Origin: Caldicellulosiruptor obsidiansis OB47
GTDB taxonomy: Bacteria; Bacillota; Thermoanaerobacteria; Caldicellulosiruptorales; Caldicellulosiruptoraceae
Length of the DNA stretch: 64,000 nt
Assembly: GCF_000145215.1 (NCBI RefSeq)
Contig: NC_014392.1
Coordinates: 248,001-312,000, forward strand
Direction of reading: 5' to 3'
The notes beneath the pieces are model-generated. The model did no database searches. It was not told where the DNA came from and saw only the letters and a list, made by a program, of their open reading frames with translations. The position numbers and the translations under genes are program-made. This document shows, one piece after another, positions 61,161 to 64,000 of the stretch. Numbering within the stretch: position 1 is the first letter of the stretch; the number at the start of each line of letters is the position of its first letter.

Positions 61161-62012
61161 TTGCCTACCCCAACTATTGACATAGAGCCCAAAATAAAAA
61201 GAATATTAGCTTTAATTGTTTGTATTAGCTTTATATTAACCTTTTTGCCTATCAATTCTGTCAGCTTTGCAAAGCCAAGATATGATGTTTGGAAAGATAA
61301 AATAAAGGTTTATGATGCTGACGAAAAATTCAAAAGAGCAGAAGCTGAGTATGAGGGGTATAAGTATATTGCAACGTTTGATGAAGATACAAATGAAATA
61401 AAATTAAAGGTCAAGCCAATTGCTACTAAAAAGTTTGATAAAAGTTTGGATAGCTCAAGCTTGAATGAAGAAAGAAACTTTTCTGTAAAAGTAGAATACT
61501 TTGATGGTGAGAATTTAAAAGCAAAGCTAATTGATGAAAAAACAAAAGAAGAGTATAATATTGGTGATTCTGATACTGTTTCGGCTCAGTATGTTATAGC
61601 TCTGCCGACAGTATTAGGACTTCTTGAAGAACTTTTATATATCCTGCTTGGTGCTGCTGGGATAGTTTTTGTTGGTGGAGCCACTTATTATTTAGCTGAA
61701 AAATTAGCTGATAAAATAAGAAACAGTTCATATGATTATTTCTTAGCTTATATTTCTAACGACAAAAAGCTTTATGTTGGTCCTGCTGTCGATTTTAGCA
61801 CAGCTAAGGCTATTGTTTTAGACAGAGGGGATATATTTGCAAGAAGGCAAGATTTAGCTTACAAGTTGGCAAAAGCTGTTTCTGAGTATGCACATGCTGG
61901 TATACGTCATGATGATAAACCTCACGATAGTGACGATCCAAATTATTTTCCACATTACCATATTATTTTCAATCCCTACAGTAGACAACCACATATATTT
62001 TATCCCTATTAA
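61161..62012 (+). CDS. Secreted protein resembling SAR2788-type putative toxins
   Basis: About 283 residues from TTG 61161; no good ribosome site was found and the frame is open back to 61104, so the start is uncertain. A signal peptide or anchor (ILALIVCISFILTFLPINSV) is followed by a charged region and a second hydrophobic helix near residues 160-185 (LLEELLYILLGAAGIVFVGG). The C-terminal domain reads YFLAYISNDKKLYVGPAVDF then STAKAIVLDRGDIFARRQDL and ends in a His-rich tail, YFPHYHIIFNPYSRQPHIFY. This layout (GP-x-SF-A, then YHYHP...H-FY) resembles the SAR2788 family. A toxin activity is a guess from that similarity. Confidence 0.55.
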   Translation: MPTPTIDIEPKIKRILALIVCISFILTFLPINSVSFAKPRYDVWKDKIKVYDADEKFKRAEAEYEGYKYIATFDEDTNEIKLKVKPIATKKFDKSLDSSSLNEERNFSVKVEYFDGENLKAKLIDEKTKEEYNIGDSDTVSAQYVIALPTVLGLLEELLYILLGAAGIVFVGGATYYLAEKLADKIRNSSYDYFLAYISNDKKLYVGPAVDFSTAKAIVLDRGDIFARRQDLAYKLAKAVSEYAHAGIRHDDKPHDSDDPNYFPHYHIIFNPYSRQPHIFYPY

Positions 62013-62073
62013 TATTAGTAAACCCAAGTTTTAGTTGTAAAATATTACCTGGCTTTATTTTGAGATTTTTAGG

Positions 62074-62145
62074 CTATAACTTTAAAAATTAATTATGATT
62101 AAAAGTAATAATCGCTTATTATAATAAGCTATAGCCTTTTTTGTT
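62074..62145 (+). terminator. Possible terminator between the two last genes
   Basis: GGCTATA (62074) and TATAGCC (62130s) can pair across an A/T-rich loop, followed by TTTTTTG. The stem is only 7-8 bp, so it is weak. Confidence 0.5.
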
Positions 62146-62207
62146 ATTAAACTATAGTTAATTTATTGATCAGTAAAATTTCTATAAAATAGAAGGAGGT
62201 GTTCTAG

Positions 62208-63572
62208 ATGGCATTGAAAGTAATATACCTGCAAGATATTTGCGAGGATTACTACAAGTTTATTAAAAATCTATACAGTTCAAATAACTCTGACAACAGA
62301 AAATATCTCTTCGGTAGGGAAAAATATGGAAATATTTTTCTTGTAAAGATAATGGAAAATCCATATATTTCAGAAAGCAACTTTAATAATATTATTGGTA
62401 TTTCTTTTCTTGATATAGCAACATTAGAAAGCAAACTATACTTTTTTGAAGATAAAATAGAGAAAATTATATTTGTTGATGACGTAAATTATATTCTTTA
62501 TTGTTATCGATATATAACTGAAAACAAAGAGCTAAAAATAGTTATTTCTGAAGTCAATTTAAGAGAACTTTCTGAAAGGAATATCTTAGAAGTGCCACTC
62601 ATAAGTATGGATACTTTTAATGACTTTCTTAATATTGAATTGTATGTAGAAATGTTAAATCATCAATACATAGCAATATTCTGTTATAATACTTCTGGCA
62701 CATCTAAAAACAAAATTAAGATTATTCTTGCCGATATTATAAAAAATACTTACTATACTTATATTCCAAAAAATTGCTGCGGAGATTACTTGCTTTATAC
62801 TTTTTCCTCTATGAAACAAATACTTTTAGATAATAAGAACAGTTATATATTTATTAAAACGGGAAGAATTTCACCCGATGAGAAAGAAACTTTATGGGAT
62901 AAGAATAATATTAAACATATCGTAGATTCTTTAGAAACTTTTATACTTTACCCTCAAGATAAATTTATTCAGGATATGATTTCACAAAAACTTTATTTTG
63001 ATACTTATTTAATTGATTGTTCATTAAGAGATTCATCCTTTAATTTTTACCACTATACAGAAGGTAACTATTATTTTTATACAAAATACCATTTTGATAC
63101 TAACAAGACAGAACTAATAAGAATAGACTTGCGAGATCTCCTAAAAAAGTCTTTATTTGAGATTAGCGATATTGTTTATTCTATTTTCAGGGATAAAGAG
63201 GGCAATTTTGTATTATTTAATTATTCAATTGAAAAATATGATTTTAACCTGAAAAAAATTGTCATATCCAATGATTTTATTTTGAGTGGTGAAAAACAAA
63301 TAGTAGAAATATACATCTCCGATGACGAAAATTTATTTCTAAATTATGCCATTGACTTGATATTTGAAAATTTTTTAAACAAATATTTGATAACATTTTC
63401 ACCATTTATTGATTTTGATAATCCTAAATATTACAGGATAAAAATTTATTCTACAACAACTAAAAAACCTATTTATGATTTTCAAACAAAGTATCCAATA
63501 TATATTGGTTGCGCATATGGACTTATAAATAATCCTTCTAACCGGGAGGAATCTCTTTTAATATTGTGTTAA
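62208..63572 (+). CDS. Unknown 454-residue protein, possibly beta-propeller
   Basis: ATG 62208 follows AGAAGGAGGTG. The protein is soluble, poor in Ala and Gly, and rich in Ile, Asn, Tyr and Asp, with many short strand-like blocks (KIEKIIFVDDVNYILYCYRY, QYIAIFCYNTSGTSKNKIKI, NYYFYTKYHFDTNKTELIRI). The repeated pattern suggests a beta-propeller but no repeat motif is strict. Base composition is more AT-rich than neighbours, a hint of recent acquisition. It could be the partner or immunity protein of the preceding toxin-like gene; that is only inference from order. No family recognised. Confidence 0.6.
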   Translation: MALKVIYLQDICEDYYKFIKNLYSSNNSDNRKYLFGREKYGNIFLVKIMENPYISESNFNNIIGISFLDIATLESKLYFFEDKIEKIIFVDDVNYILYCYRYITENKELKIVISEVNLRELSERNILEVPLISMDTFNDFLNIELYVEMLNHQYIAIFCYNTSGTSKNKIKIILADIIKNTYYTYIPKNCCGDYLLYTFSSMKQILLDNKNSYIFIKTGRISPDEKETLWDKNNIKHIVDSLETFILYPQDKFIQDMISQKLYFDTYLIDCSLRDSSFNFYHYTEGNYYFYTKYHFDTNKTELIRIDLRDLLKKSLFEISDIVYSIFRDKEGNFVLFNYSIEKYDFNLKKIVISNDFILSGEKQIVEIYISDDENLFLNYAIDLIFENFLNKYLITFSPFIDFDNPKYYRIKIYSTTTKKPIYDFQTKYPIYIGCAYGLINNPSNREESLLILC

Positions 63573-63734
63573 GACAGCCTACTATGAATAGTATTCCCAA
63601 TTTATAAGACAATAAAAATATCCCATAAAAAGCAATAGTACTAAAAGTTTTGCAGCAAAAAATTATTATCAAATTAGCTTATTGAATAAAAATTATTACC
63701 AATAGAGTAATAAAAAGATAACAATTATTGATTC

Positions 63735-63907
63735 CATTCATAAGCAAAAGAAAATTTTTTGCCTTCTAATTTTCTGAGAAACTGTTCAAGCAAAAAGTTT
63801 TAAGTAATCTAATCGGTATGCCTTTTGTAACTTTTAAATCCTCTTAACCTAATATTCTCAAGGTTATACTCACCTTTCAACTTGCTAAAAAGTTTTTCTA
63901 TTTTCAT
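63735..63907 (-). pseudogene. Transposase relic (C-terminal DDE fragment)
   Basis: On the minus strand 63907-63809 reads MKIEKLFSKLKGEYNLENIR then LRGFKSYKRHTD and a stop. The (K/R)IExLFxxLK-xYNL-xLR-RG pattern is the end of several DDE transposase families. A second piece, EQFLRKLEGKKFSFAYEWNQ, follows in another frame. The rest of 63573-64000 is A/T-rich and holds nothing else that I can recognise. Confidence 0.45.
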
Positions 63908-64000
63908 TACTTAAGCTTGTGTGTTGGTTTGGTTTTTACAAATTAAAATTATATCACAAGGGGGATTTTTTACCCATTACTGTATTCTTGTTAATATGGA

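Overview
The window looks like chromosome from an AT-rich, thermophilic, polysaccharide-degrading Firmicute, most like Caldicellulosiruptor. The reasons are low GC, frequent TTG/GTG starts behind strong GGAGG ribosome sites, scattered glycoside hydrolases (GH2, GH15, GH5), Clostridia-type sporulation genes (spoIIE, spoIID) and many small IS elements. Genus assignment is inference; no rRNA or tRNA gene was seen.

Layout. 1-2.3 kb: the 3' part of a GH2 beta-glucuronidase-like gene, then debris of an IS110 copy and an IS256 copy. 2.4-10.3 kb: queE, then a MarR regulator and a two-subunit ABC exporter whose genes are separated by a decayed IS607-type element (broken serine recombinase, intact TnpB-like ORF). 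10.3-13 kb: a chemoreceptor and murA. 13-17.4 kb: DUF1284, birA, folP, DUF3006, folK and an SDR, a vitamin cofactor cluster, with a Uma2 remnant. 17.4-25 kb: membrane-anchored coiled-coil protein, pspA, spoIIE, spoIID, two unknown proteins and a lipoprotein. 25-33.1 kb: nadE, an AraC relic, beta-mannosidase, a GH15 enzyme and a TnpB-only IS200/IS605 element. 33.1-35.4 kb (minus strand): a duplicated two-gene cassette (small Gly-rich protein plus six-helix membrane protein), one copy of the small gene being a frameshifted relic. 35.7-40.2 kb: GT4 glycosyltransferase, a sugar nucleotidyltransferase/phosphomannomutase-like fusion and a GH5 gene interrupted by an in-frame TGA. 40.4-47.3 kb: VanZ-like protein, OB-fold protein, a Trk potassium uptake operon with an extra 43-residue membrane peptide, a SpoIID/LytB protein and queA. 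47.3-56.1 kb: a heptad-repeat coiled-coil protein and a complete four-gene Wadjet (JetABCD) plasmid-defence operon, best matching type III (DUF2397/DUF2398/SMC-like/DUF2399). 56.2-61 kb: an OmpR/HK two-component system divergent from a small secreted protein whose promoter carries four phased TTCACA-type boxes, with a full IS110 element lodged between them; the element has a structured 3' non-coding region that is a candidate bridge RNA. 61.1-64 kb: a secreted protein resembling SAR2788-type putative toxins, a 454-residue unknown and a transposase relic.

How it fits together. The recognised defence system is Wadjet, which by established work cleaves closed circular plasmid DNA by loop extrusion. 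Less described pieces deserving attention are the IS110-linked RNA with two arms sharing the same borders but different centres, the duplicated small-protein/membrane-protein cassette, and the two-component system/secreted-protein pair with phased operator repeats. Housekeeping operons (folate/biotin, Trk, NAD, murA, queuosine) are ordinary.
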